DNA of 13,091 nt from Azospirillum brasilense (GTDB lineage: Bacteria > Pseudomonadota > Alphaproteobacteria > Rickettsiales > UBA3002), in the NCBI GenBank assembly GCA_003241645.1, contig QFOX01000050.1, forward strand, positions 1-13,091. Reading direction: 5' to 3'. Each line of letters opens with the position of its first letter. Within the stretch, counting starts at the first letter, position 1. Below, one piece after another: positions 1-6,336 of the stretch. Below the pieces are notes generated by a model. The model saw nothing but the letters and a program-made list of their open reading frames with translations. It was not told where the DNA came from and searched no databases. The translations under genes were made by a program, and so were the position numbers.

Positions 1-467
1 GCACATACAGCGCCCAGCGTCAGGAATTGGTGGAGCAATCCGTCCATTACGGCGTGCTGCGTGACCATTTCATCGAACGCTGCGTGCGCCCGATATGGGA
101 ACGCTTCGTGGATATGGCGGTGCTATCGGGCAAGCTGGAACTGCCGGAAGGCAGCATCAACCCTCGCACGCTGTGGAATGCAGGGTTTCAGGGACCGACT
201 ATGCCGTGGATTGACCCGAAAAAGGAAGGCGAAGCCGAGCAGCTGGCCGTATCCGCCGGGTTCAAGTCACGGTCGCAGGTTATCCGCGAGCGCGGTGGCA
301 ATCCGCAGGATGTGTTCGAGCAAATCAAACAGGAACGCGCACAGGAAGAAGAAGCAGGCCTGACCTTTACCAGCAGCGCCAGCAAGCCTGCGGCGGCAAC
401 CAAAACACCCGAAAAGGAAGGAGAACCCGATGACGAACAACCCGGAAATACTGACACGAACGCTTGA
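1..467 (+). CDS. Portal protein, lambda gpB-like family (C-terminal part, 5' end outside window)
   Basis: The reading frame is already open at the window edge (first whole codon at 3) and ends with TGA at 465-467, so only about the last 154 residues are visible. The opening stretch, read as TYSAQRQELVEQ, resembles the conserved segment of lambda-type portals near their C-terminal third. It is followed by a helical region with FIERCVRPIWERFV and by WIDPKKEGEA, a typical portal motif before the C-terminal tail. The last 40 residues are low-complexity (Ala, Thr, Glu, Pro), as is usual for portal C-termini. Portals form the dodecameric ring at one head vertex through which DNA is packaged, and to which the head-tail connector binds. 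The gene overlaps the protease-capsid gene by 38 nt, which suggests translational coupling. The terminase and the rest of the portal should lie upstream. The family call rests on motif resemblance and on position before a prohead protease. Confidence 0.85.
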   Translation, partial: TYSAQRQELVEQSVHYGVLRDHFIERCVRPIWERFVDMAVLSGKLELPEGSINPRTLWNAGFQGPTMPWIDPKKEGEAEQLAVSAGFKSRSQVIRERGGNPQDVFEQIKQERAQEEEAGLTFTSSASKPAAATKTPEKEGEPDDEQPGNTDTNA

Positions 468-2346
468 GCTTACCTCCCGCTCCATCGTTGACGCTGAAAG
501 CCGCCTCGTGCGGCTTTCTTTTTCTTCGGAGGAACCCGTCACCCGGCAGAGCTTTTTCAGCGATGCGTGGGTGGAGGTGCTGGGACACGACGATGGCGAA
601 GTGGATCTGGAGCGGCTGAATAACAGCGCCCCGGTGCTTTACAACCATGACCGCAGCGAAGGCGCTAACCGTATCGGCGTAGTGGAACGCGCATGGCTGG
701 AAAATGGCCGTGGTTACGCGGAAATCCGCCTGAGCCGCCGCGCTGAAGTGGAAGGCCTGTGGCAGGACGTGCGCGATGGCATCCTCCGTAACGTGTCGGT
801 GGCCTACCGCATTAACGAACGCAAACTCATCGAAGAACACAAAGATAAACCAGACGTTTACCGAGTTGTCCGTTGGACACCGATGGAAATCTCGCTGGTC
901 GATATTCCCGCTGATCCCACCGTTGGGGTTGGCCGGAAACTGGAGGCCGAAATCCTCCAGCCTCAACCCCAACCAACCCAAAAGGAGAACCAAATGCCTG
1001 AACCCGTAAAAGAACCGCAAGCCCGCACCGAACCCGATATGGAAACGGTGCGCGGCGATGCAATAGCCGAAGGTGCAAAGCGTGCGCTGGAGGATGAAAA
1101 GAAACGCCGTGGCGATATTCGCGCCCTGTTTGCCAACCACCCCGACCATGACAAGGTGCGCGATGCGTGCCTCGATAACCCGGAAGTGGATGTGAACGAG
1201 GCGCGTAAGCAGCTGCTCGATGCCATTGGCAAGCGCGAGGAGCCGGTTGCGTCCGGGCAACGTATCGAAATGGGACAGACCGAGGTGGAGAAATTCGCCC
1301 GTGCTGCCGAAGATGCGATTGCCTTCCGTGCCGGTATCGCTGGCAAAGACAGCGAGCCTTCCGAGTTCCGGGGCTATACGTTGCTGGAGTTGGCGCGTAA
1401 ATCCTTGGAAGTGCGCGGCGTGCGCGTGCATGGGCTGGACAAGCGCGAGCTGGTTGCGCGTGCCTTCACCCATTCCAGCAGCGACTTCCCTAAAATCTTG
1501 GAGAACAATGCCCGTAAAGCCATGCTGCGCGGGTATAGCGAGGCTGAGGAAGTGTTCGAGCAATTCACCCGTGTTGGCAACCTGTCCGATTTCAAAACAC
1601 ACAGCCGCGTTGGTTTGGGCGTGTTTGAAACGCTGGATAAGATTCCCGAAGGCGGTGAATACAAGCACGGCACGATTGGCGAACGTGGGGAAACCATCCA
1701 GCTGGCCACCTACGGCAAGCTGTTTGCCATCACCCGCCAAGCCATCATCAATGATGACCTGACTGCCTTCACCGATATTCCGCGCAAGATGGGACGTGCC
1801 GCGTCGCGCACCGTCGGGGATATTGTGTGGAAGGTACTGACCGGCAACCCCACCATGTCGGACGGTGTAACGCTGTTCCATACGGCCACGCATAAAAACC
1901 TTGCCGCCTCCGGCACGGTGATTAACGCGGCCAACGTGGGCGCAGCGCGTACTGCTATGCGTAAGCAGAAGGATGGTGCGGCAACCCTTAATATCCGTCC
2001 CCAATATCTTCTGGTGCCTGCGGCGCTGGAGGATACGGCACGGGTGCTGATGGCATCGGAAACCGACCCGGCTTCCACCAACAGCCGTGTGCCGAACCCG
2101 GTGCGCGGTTCGCTGGAAATCATCGTGGATGCGCGTTTGGATGAGGCATCAGCTACCGCATGGTATCTGACCGCCGACCCGAACCTGTTCGACACGATTG
2201 AGGTGGGTTACCTCGATGGCGTGGCCGCTCCGTTCCTCGACCAGCAGGACGGCTGGACGGTGGATGGTGTGGAATACAAGGTTCGCATCGACGCAGCGGC
2301 AGCGCCGCTCGAATACCGCACCATGTATAAAAACCCCGGCGCGTAA
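430..2346 (+). CDS. Prohead protease / scaffold / major capsid protein fusion
   Basis: This 638-residue protein joins functions that are separate genes in many phages. Residues about 10-170 look like an HK97-type (S78-like) prohead protease, with the probable catalytic His73 in YNHD, Ser123 in NVSVAYRI, and the downstream signature EISLVDIPADPTVGVG. Residues about 175-290 are a Pro/Gln linker and then a charged, probably helical stretch resembling a scaffold (delta) domain. Residues about 300-638 resemble a Mu gpT-like major capsid protein, with signatures such as FAITRQAIINDDLTAFT, RKMGRAASRTVGDIVW and DGVTLFHTATHKNL. The protease would cut the scaffold segment during head maturation and leave the capsid subunit. 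Such protease-capsid fusions are known in proteobacterial phages. The start at 430 has AAGGAG at 418-423 with 6 nt spacing, and the N-terminus ILTRTLELTSRSIVDAESR matches what I expect for the family. An internal start at 994 is listed separately. Confidence 0.9.
   Translation: MTNNPEILTRTLELTSRSIVDAESRLVRLSFSSEEPVTRQSFFSDAWVEVLGHDDGEVDLERLNNSAPVLYNHDRSEGANRIGVVERAWLENGRGYAEIRLSRRAEVEGLWQDVRDGILRNVSVAYRINERKLIEEHKDKPDVYRVVRWTPMEISLVDIPADPTVGVGRKLEAEILQPQPQPTQKENQMPEPVKEPQARTEPDMETVRGDAIAEGAKRALEDEKKRRGDIRALFANHPDHDKVRDACLDNPEVDVNEARKQLLDAIGKREEPVASGQRIEMGQTEVEKFARAAEDAIAFRAGIAGKDSEPSEFRGYTLLELARKSLEVRGVRVHGLDKRELVARAFTHSSSDFPKILENNARKAMLRGYSEAEEVFEQFTRVGNLSDFKTHSRVGLGVFETLDKIPEGGEYKHGTIGERGETIQLATYGKLFAITRQAIINDDLTAFTDIPRKMGRAASRTVGDIVWKVLTGNPTMSDGVTLFHTATHKNLAASGTVINAANVGAARTAMRKQKDGAATLNIRPQYLLVPAALEDTARVLMASETDPASTNSRVPNPVRGSLEIIVDARLDEASATAWYLTADPNLFDTIEVGYLDGVAAPFLDQQDGWTVDGVEYKVRIDAAAAPLEYRTMYKNPGA
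496..523 (+). terminator. Terminator-like hairpin within the 5' coding part of the protease-capsid gene
   Basis: A perfect 9-bp stem, GAAAGCCGC (496-504) pairing with GCGGCTTTC (510-518), encloses a 5-nt loop and is followed at once by a T-rich run (519-526, one C). It has the form of an intrinsic terminator, 28 nt past the portal stop and 66 nt into the protease-capsid frame. It could act as an attenuator between the portal and capsid genes when translation lags. However, the same bases encode a stretch (ESRLVRLSF) that looks conserved in the family, so the structure may be a by-product of codon choice. Confidence 0.4.
981..996 (+). promoter_or_regulatory. Internal ribosome binding site and ATG inside the protease-capsid gene
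   Basis: AAAGGAG at 981-987 lies 6 nt before an in-frame ATG at 994-996 (Met189 of the fusion). The motif and spacing match the real start sites in this operon: AAGGAG plus 6 nt before 430, AAAGGAG plus 8 nt before 2419, and TAGGAG plus 7 nt before 3535. Initiation here would give a 450-residue scaffold-capsid protein (994-2346) that lacks the protease. The site falls exactly in the Pro/Gln linker between protease and scaffold, where a second start would make sense. Use of this start is inferred, not shown. Confidence 0.65.
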
Positions 2347-2369
2347 ACCACCCAAAGATCAAAGCAACC

Positions 2370-2392
2370 AGCGGCTTCAAGCCGCTTTTTTT
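2370..2392 (+). terminator. Rho-independent terminator after the capsid gene
   Basis: AGCGGCTT and AAGCCGCT pair around a very short loop (stem about 2370-2376 with 2380-2386), followed by a run of seven T (2386-2392). It lies in the 72-nt gap between the capsid stop (2344-2346) and the DUF2190 start (2419). No promoter is evident between the hairpin and 2419, so it probably lets part of the transcription through. That would lower expression of the connector and tail genes relative to the capsid, which is needed in hundreds of copies. Confidence 0.8.
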
Positions 2393-2418
2393 ATGCCTGA
2401 AACAAAGGAGAAATCACT

Positions 2419-2748
2419 ATGGCTAAAAACTTCATCCATGAGGGCGATGTCCTCAATTACACCGCCGGGGCGAATATCGCCTCCGGCCAGTTCGTGCTTA
2501 TCGGTGCGATTGGTGGCGTAGCAATCGCTGCTATCGCTAACGGTGCGACGGGCGCGGTGCGCGTCAAGGGCGTGTTCAGCATCCCGAAAGCCAGCGGCGC
2601 GGTTACCCAAGGAGCCAAGCTCTACTGGGATGCCACCAACTCGGTGCTTACGACAACCGCATCCGGCAACACGATTGTCGGCGTGGCGGCGGCAGCGGCG
2701 CAAAGCGGCGATGCAACGGTGCAAGTCCTCCTGAATGTTGGGCTTTAA
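2419..2748 (+). CDS. DUF2190 family small capsid-associated protein (probable decoration protein)
   Basis: This is a 109-residue protein with a strong ribosome binding site, AAAGGAG at 2404-2410. Its N-terminus, FIHEGDVLNYTAGANIASGQFVLIG, and the central GVFSIPKASGAVTQGAKLYWD are typical of the DUF2190 family. The C-terminal part (TIVGVAAAAAQSGDATVQVLLN) has the expected beta-rich, Gly/Ala-rich character. DUF2190 proteins sit next to the major capsid gene in many siphoviruses and are generally regarded as head decoration or cement proteins. That role fits here, between the capsid and head-tail joining genes and directly after a terminator. No catalytic motif is visible. The family call is fairly firm; the decoration role is inferred from family and context. 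Confidence 0.85.
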   Translation: MAKNFIHEGDVLNYTAGANIASGQFVLIGAIGGVAIAAIANGATGAVRVKGVFSIPKASGAVTQGAKLYWDATNSVLTTTASGNTIVGVAAAAAQSGDATVQVLLNVGL

Positions 2749-3064
2749 GCCCATGACATTCTTGGATGACATGCACGGTCATCACCAAACCCTACTGAAG
2801 GCGCTGGATGGGCGCGAGGTTACCTACACCCCCGATGGGGGAGCGCCTCGCGTCCTATCCGGCATGTTGCAGGCCTATTCTGAATTGGTCGGCGGCGAAT
2901 CGGTGGATGTGGTGGTGGCGAACCCGGTGTTATCGGTGCGAACGCAGGACATTCCCGAAATCCAGACCGGCGACCAGTTCACGGTGGATGGTCAGGATTA
3001 CGAAGTGGCCGTGATTCGCCCGGATAGCGAAGGCATCACCGAACTCATTTTGGAAAAACTATGA
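2735..3064 (+). CDS. Head-tail joining protein, lambda gpFII-like
   Basis: This protein of 103-109 residues lies between the decoration and tail-terminator genes, where lambda has FII. It has a short N-terminal helical part (FLDDMHGHHQTLLKALDG) and then a beta-rich body with a GDQFTVDGQDYEVAVIRPD motif typical of gpFII-like joining proteins. Its size is close to lambda gpFII (117 residues). The start is unresolved: ATG 2735 overlaps the DUF2190 gene by 14 nt, while ATG 2753 lies 4 nt after its stop, and neither has a Shine-Dalgarno. Translation therefore probably depends on ribosomes finishing the upstream gene. GGGCTT/AAGCCC (2740-2752) forms a near-perfect palindrome between the two candidate starts. 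Its last codon overlaps the next gene in an ATGA arrangement. Confidence 0.75.
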   Translation: MLGFKPMTFLDDMHGHHQTLLKALDGREVTYTPDGGAPRVLSGMLQAYSELVGGESVDVVVANPVLSVRTQDIPEIQTGDQFTVDGQDYEVAVIRPDSEGITELILEKL

Positions 3065-3504
3065 CACACGCCCGCACGCAGATACGGCAGGCGGTGGTGA
3101 ACCTGCTTGCCGGGAACACTTCCGCCGGGAGCCGGGTTTATGTGTCCCGCGTCTATGCGCTGGACGACCCAAAACTACCGGCATTGCTCGTGTTCACGCC
3201 GCAGGAAGGCATGGGGAATCCCTCCATGCAGCGGCCACGCACGCAGCAGCGCAACCTTCAGCTGGTGATCGAAGGTTATGTGAAGGCCAGAGGCGATATT
3301 GATGCCGAGGCCGACGCATTGGCGCTGGAGGTGGAGCAAATCATCGGCGCTGACCCGACGCTTGGCGGGTTGGCGAAAGATGCCACGCTCGACACCACCA
3401 GCACGCAGATTTCCGGCGAAGGGGAAAAGCCCGTCGCCATCATCAGCCTGACATTCGCAGTCCTGTACTGCGTCAAAGAAAACGCGCCGCAGACGCTCGT
3501 TTAA
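3061..3504 (+). CDS. Tail terminator protein, lambda gpU-like minor tail protein
   Basis: This is a 147-residue protein whose ATG overlaps the preceding stop (ATGA at 3061-3064). An N-terminal helix (THARTQIRQAVVNLLAG) is followed by VYVSRVYALDDPKLPALLVFTPQE, and then by strands (RNLQLVIEGYVKA), a long acidic helix (DAEADALALEVEQIIGAD) and a final strand (VAIISLTFAVLYCV). This alpha/beta order matches gpU-type tail terminators, which form the hexameric ring that stops tail tube growth and docks onto the head. It also fits the lambda order FII, (Z), U, V, since the tail tube gene follows. No separate gpZ-like tail completion protein is visible. The call rests on fold-level resemblance and gene order; a general 'minor tail protein' label would be the cautious alternative. 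Confidence 0.75.
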   Translation: MTHARTQIRQAVVNLLAGNTSAGSRVYVSRVYALDDPKLPALLVFTPQEGMGNPSMQRPRTQQRNLQLVIEGYVKARGDIDAEADALALEVEQIIGADPTLGGLAKDATLDTTSTQISGEGEKPVAIISLTFAVLYCVKENAPQTLV

Positions 3505-3534
3505 CCCCACTCAACCCAACATAGGAGAAATAAT

Positions 3535-3930
3535 ATGGCTACCCACGCTGGCAGCGAGGGGAAGGTCTTTATTGGCACTTCCCAAGTCGCAGAAGTTAAA
3601 TCGTGGTCACTCGAAGTGACCTCCGACACGGTGGACGCATCCATCATCGGCACGCAATGGCGCAAAAACCAAGCCACCATCAAAAGCTGGTCGGGCAGTT
3701 TTGATGCGTTTTGGGATGAAACCGACACCACCGGCCAAGGTGCGCTGGAAGTCGGCGCGACCGTTACCCTCAATCTCTACCCGGAAGGCAATGCCTCCGG
3801 CGCGACCTATTGGACGGGTGACGCAATCGTGACCTCCATCGCTTACAGCGGCTCCTTCGATGGAATCGTGGAAGCAACCTTCAGCTTCACCGGCACGGGT
3901 GCGCTGGATGAAGAAACCGTCACACCATAA
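3535..3930 (+). CDS. Major tail tube protein (gpV / TP901-1 type)
   Basis: This 131-residue protein is preceded by TAGGAG at 3522-3527, one of the clear ribosome binding sites of the operon, as expected for a protein needed in many copies. Features include VFIGTSQVAEVKSWSLEVTS near the N-terminus, SWSGSFDAFWD in the middle, and YSGSFDGIVEATFSFTGTGA near the end. This is the all-beta pattern of siphoviral tube subunits, in which the WSGSF and FSFTGTG motifs recur. It would assemble as stacked hexameric rings around the tape measure protein. The gene lies between the tail terminator and the tail assembly chaperone, the usual position. It has no Ig-like C-terminal domain, unlike lambda gpV. Confidence 0.9.
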   Translation: MATHAGSEGKVFIGTSQVAEVKSWSLEVTSDTVDASIIGTQWRKNQATIKSWSGSFDAFWDETDTTGQGALEVGATVTLNLYPEGNASGATYWTGDAIVTSIAYSGSFDGIVEATFSFTGTGALDEETVTP

Positions 3931-3939
3931 GGGGGCATC

Positions 3940-4317
3940 ATGCGTACCATCGACCAAGTAAAGAAGCATTATCAGGCACAAGAGCGCGTGGTTATCTCCG
4001 TTCCCGAATGGGGCGAAGGTGAAGCGCCACTCGAAATCAACATCTTCCCGATGACGATGGCGGAGGCCAGCCTTATCCAGCGCATGTCTGGCAAGAAGGC
4101 CTCCAACATTGAAAGCGCGGTCAATTCCCTGATCGTGAAAGCCCGCGACAAGGACGGCAATCGCCTGTTCAAAGTCGAGGACAAGGAAACGCTGCTCAAT
4201 TTTGCGGATTGCCGCGTGATTCTTCGCATTAACGAGGAAATCGAGCGCCATTTCTTCAAAAATGTGGAGCAAGCCAAGGGAAACTCCGAAGCGACCCCAT
4301 CCGACACTGCCAGCTGA
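3940..4317 (+). CDS. Tail assembly chaperone, upstream (gpG-like) product
   Basis: This is a 125-residue protein starting at ATG 3940 with AAGGGGG just upstream (3929-3935), 9 nt after the tail tube stop. It is rich in charged residues. It begins with RTIDQVKKHYQ, has a beta segment (PLEINIFPMTMAEASLIQRM), then a helical part ending in EEIERHFFKNVEQAKGN. The length, composition and position between tail tube and tape measure are those of gpG-type chaperones, which bind the tape measure protein and recruit tube subunits. The last ten residues after the slippery site (SEATPSDTAS) are low-complexity, as expected for a tail read only by ribosomes that do not shift frame. The stop TGA overlaps an ATG in the -1 frame (TGATG at 4315-4319). 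Sequence identity between such chaperones is low, so the call leans on gene order and the frameshift module. Confidence 0.85.
   Translation: MRTIDQVKKHYQAQERVVISVPEWGEGEAPLEINIFPMTMAEASLIQRMSGKKASNIESAVNSLIVKARDKDGNRLFKVEDKETLLNFADCRVILRINEEIERHFFKNVEQAKGNSEATPSDTAS
4278..4284 (+). promoter_or_regulatory. -1 programmed ribosomal frameshift slippery heptamer GGGAAAC
   Basis: G GGA AAC lies at codons 114-115 of the chaperone gene in the correct phase for simultaneous -1 slippage (X XXY YYZ). Lambda uses GGGAAAG at the same place in gene G. After slippage the -1 frame is open from 4284 to the TAG at 4446-4448, so the fusion product would be 169 residues. AAC is a weaker A-site codon than AAG for slippage in E. 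coli, so the efficiency cannot be guessed. No stable structure is visible within 5-9 nt downstream. Confidence 0.85.
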
Positions 4318-4448
4318 TGCTGGCGTACCGCCTCAGCAAACCACTCCCGGAAATCGAGCAAATGACAACCGCTGAGTTCGCGGAATGGGTCGCGTTTTTT
4401 CAACTTCAACAGGAACTGATGGGTAAATCTCATGGCCGCGTTCGGTAG
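4284..4448 (+). CDS. Tail assembly chaperone, -1 frame extension (gpT-like part of a GT fusion)
   Basis: This short frame is probably translated only as the C-terminal part of the chaperone through a -1 shift at 4278-4284, giving 54 residues. They begin LRSDPIRHCQ and run on with LMLAYRLSKPLPEIEQMTTA and EFAEWVAFFQLQQELMG. The pattern LAYRLSKPLPEIEQMT plus EFAEWVAFFQL is characteristic of the small T-type chaperone pieces of lambda-like and GTA-like tails. An ATG at 4317, overlapping the upstream TGA, could start a separate 43-residue protein by reinitiation. That ATG lacks a Shine-Dalgarno and sits in a hairpin, so frameshifting is the better explanation. In lambda the GT fusion links the tape measure protein to soluble tube subunits. 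The end overlaps the tape measure start by 17 nt. Confidence 0.82.
   Translation, partial: LRSDPIRHCQLMLAYRLSKPLPEIEQMTTAEFAEWVAFFQLQQELMGKSHGRVR
4309..4324 (+). repeat. Perfect inverted repeat over the stop/start overlap of the chaperone frames
   Basis: GCCAGC (4309-4314) and GCTGGC (4319-4324) flank a 4-nt loop, TGAT, which holds the TGA stop of the upstream frame and part of the ATG of the -1 frame. The stem starts 24 nt after the slippery heptamer, farther than the usual 5-9 nt for a stimulatory structure. It could instead hide the ATG at 4317 from independent initiation. Confidence 0.5.
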
Positions 4449-6336
4449 TGCAGAATTTATCATCCGCGCCATTAACAAAACGCAGCAGACATTCGCGCAA
4501 ATTAACTCCGGCGTGAATGATATGGATAAGCGGTTCAAGCGCCTCAGCGGTGGCTTGAACCGCATTGGCGGCTTGATGGCCACGGCATTCGTGGGCAAGC
4601 AGGTCACCGATACCATTACCAAGTTTGAAAAACTTGAGGCCAGCCTGCGAACGGTTACCGGCTCGGCGGATAATGCGAGTGTAGCCTTTGGCTTCATTGA
4701 AAAGTTTGCGGCGAAAACTCCGTTCCAGCTGGAGGAAGTCGTTGACGCTTTCATCAAGCTGAAGGCGCTAGGTCTTACCCCGTCGGAGGAAGCCCTTACG
4801 TCTTACGGCAACACCGCCACCGCGATGGGAAAAACCCTCAATCAGATGATTGAGGCGGTGGCGGATGCGGCGACCGGGGAATTTGAACGCCTGAAGGAAT
4901 TCGGCATTAAATCCCGCGCACAGGGCGATCAGGTTACCTTCACCTTCCAAGGGGTCAGCACGACCGTTGGTAAAAACGCCAAGGAAATCGAAGGCTATCT
5001 GCGTTCCATCGGCGATGTGCAGTTTGCCGGGGCGATGAAGGAACAGGCAGGCACGCTGAATGTGGCGCTTTCCAACATGGGCGATGCGTTCGCCAAGCTG
5101 GTAAAAGCCATTGGCGATGCAGGACTGACCGACATCCTGATTTTTCTTGCGGATAAGGTGCGCTGGCTGGCGCAGGTTATTACGGATTCCATCGAACCGT
5201 TTGGGCTGGGATTTAAGGCCTTCATTGCGGAGGTGATAAAGTTCGGCAATCTGTTTATTGCCGTGTTCAAAGGCGTGGGTGATGCATTCAGCGCATTCGG
5301 TGACGCTATCTCCAACCGTTTCGAGGCGCTGGGGCAAGACCTTAAGAATTTCGTAGAAAATCCGCTGGGCGGCATTTCCTTCGAGAACACGCGCAAGGCT
5401 TTGGAAACCGGCCTTGCCGATGCAATGGGGCAAGCATTCGATAAGGCGCTGGCGGAAGCGAAGCAATTCAACGCCGACATCGACGCGCAAATCCAAGATG
5501 CGGCCATGAAAATCGTGGATGCACGGAATGCCAAGAACAAGTCGCTCGATAGCCTGTTTCAGGAAACCAAAGAGCCGGAAAAGGTTAAGGAAACGGCCAA
5601 GGAGGTGAAGTCCTTTAACAAACTCCAGCAGGAGGCGCAGCGCATTATCGAGGCCACGCGCACGCCACTGGAAAACTACAACAAGGAAATGTCGCAGCTG
5701 AATCTGCTGCTGGAGAAAGGCTACATCAATCAGGAAACCTTTGGGCGTGCGACCGAACAGGCAGCGGAACGCCTGAATAAATCCACGAAAAAGACCGGCG
5801 AAACCATTGAGGGTGAATTCGACAGAATTGGTGAAAGCATGGAAGGCACGATTGCCGACTCGCTGGATGCCATCAGTGGCCGCTTCGATAGCTTTGGTGA
5901 TTTCTTTACCGGCATGTTGTCTGACCTGAACCGCGCCTTGCTGAAATGGGCGCTGAATGACCTCGGCATCACCGGCAAAGGCGGCTTTATCGAGGATATT
6001 TTCGGCTCCATCAAAGGTATTTTCGGTGGTGGTGGCAGTAGCGGCGGTGGTTTGGGTGGCATCCTCGGCGGCATTGGCGACTTCTTCGGCGGCTTCTTCG
6101 CTGAGGGCGGCAGGCTGAAGCCCGGTCAGTTCGGCGTGGTGGGTGAACGCGGTCCCGAATTGGCTTATGCCGGTAACGCGCCGCTCAACATCACCCCCAA
6201 CATGGGCGTGGGTGCGTCACCCATCACCATCAACATGAACGTGCAAACCCCCGATGTTCGCAGCTTCCGGCAAAGCCAAAGCCAGATTGCGGCGGATATG
6301 GCGCGTTCCATCGAACGGGCAAGGAGAAACCTATGA
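4432..6336 (+). CDS. Tail tape measure protein (lambda gpH-like)
   Basis: This 634-residue protein spans the tail lumen and sets tail length. The N-terminal part has FIIRAINKTQQTFAQINSGV and then a conserved tape-measure region (EKFAAKTPFQLEEVVDAFIK, TPSEEALTSYGNTATAMGK). Residues about 230-295 are hydrophobic, of the kind thought to enter the host membrane. Residues about 370-460 are a charged helical or coiled-coil stretch. Near residue 530 begins a Gly-rich stretch (GGGGSSGGGLGGILGG), followed by FFAEGGRLKPGQFGVVGERG, the usual C-terminal lambda-type tape measure signature. At roughly 1.5 angstrom per residue it would predict a tail near 95 nm, before any processing; this is an estimate. 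The start overlaps the T frame by 17 nt and has only a weak upstream AGGA (4411), so its translation is probably coupled to the GT reading frame. It ends in an ATGA overlap with the next gene. Confidence 0.93.
   Translation: MAAFGSAEFIIRAINKTQQTFAQINSGVNDMDKRFKRLSGGLNRIGGLMATAFVGKQVTDTITKFEKLEASLRTVTGSADNASVAFGFIEKFAAKTPFQLEEVVDAFIKLKALGLTPSEEALTSYGNTATAMGKTLNQMIEAVADAATGEFERLKEFGIKSRAQGDQVTFTFQGVSTTVGKNAKEIEGYLRSIGDVQFAGAMKEQAGTLNVALSNMGDAFAKLVKAIGDAGLTDILIFLADKVRWLAQVITDSIEPFGLGFKAFIAEVIKFGNLFIAVFKGVGDAFSAFGDAISNRFEALGQDLKNFVENPLGGISFENTRKALETGLADAMGQAFDKALAEAKQFNADIDAQIQDAAMKIVDARNAKNKSLDSLFQETKEPEKVKETAKEVKSFNKLQQEAQRIIEATRTPLENYNKEMSQLNLLLEKGYINQETFGRATEQAAERLNKSTKKTGETIEGEFDRIGESMEGTIADSLDAISGRFDSFGDFFTGMLSDLNRALLKWALNDLGITGKGGFIEDIFGSIKGIFGGGGSSGGGLGGILGGIGDFFGGFFAEGGRLKPGQFGVVGERGPELAYAGNAPLNITPNMGVGASPITINMNVQTPDVRSFRQSQSQIAADMARSIERARRNL

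Noticed and set aside
367..2004. A 545-codon open frame on the - strand opposite the protease-capsid gene
   Set aside because: It lies wholly opposite a well-recognised fusion gene, has no recognisable family motifs and no ribosome binding site; long antisense frames are common in GC-rich coding DNA.
4257..4263. CAAAAAT as an alternative slippery site in the chaperone gene
   Set aside because: It does not fit the XXXYYYZ pattern, since the first base is C, while GGGAAAC 15 nt further on fits fully and matches the lambda precedent.
3607..5496. Several - strand open frames (such as 3607-4272, 3972-4757 and 4768-5496)
   Set aside because: They mirror the tail tube, chaperone and tape measure genes, overlap one another and show no family resemblance.
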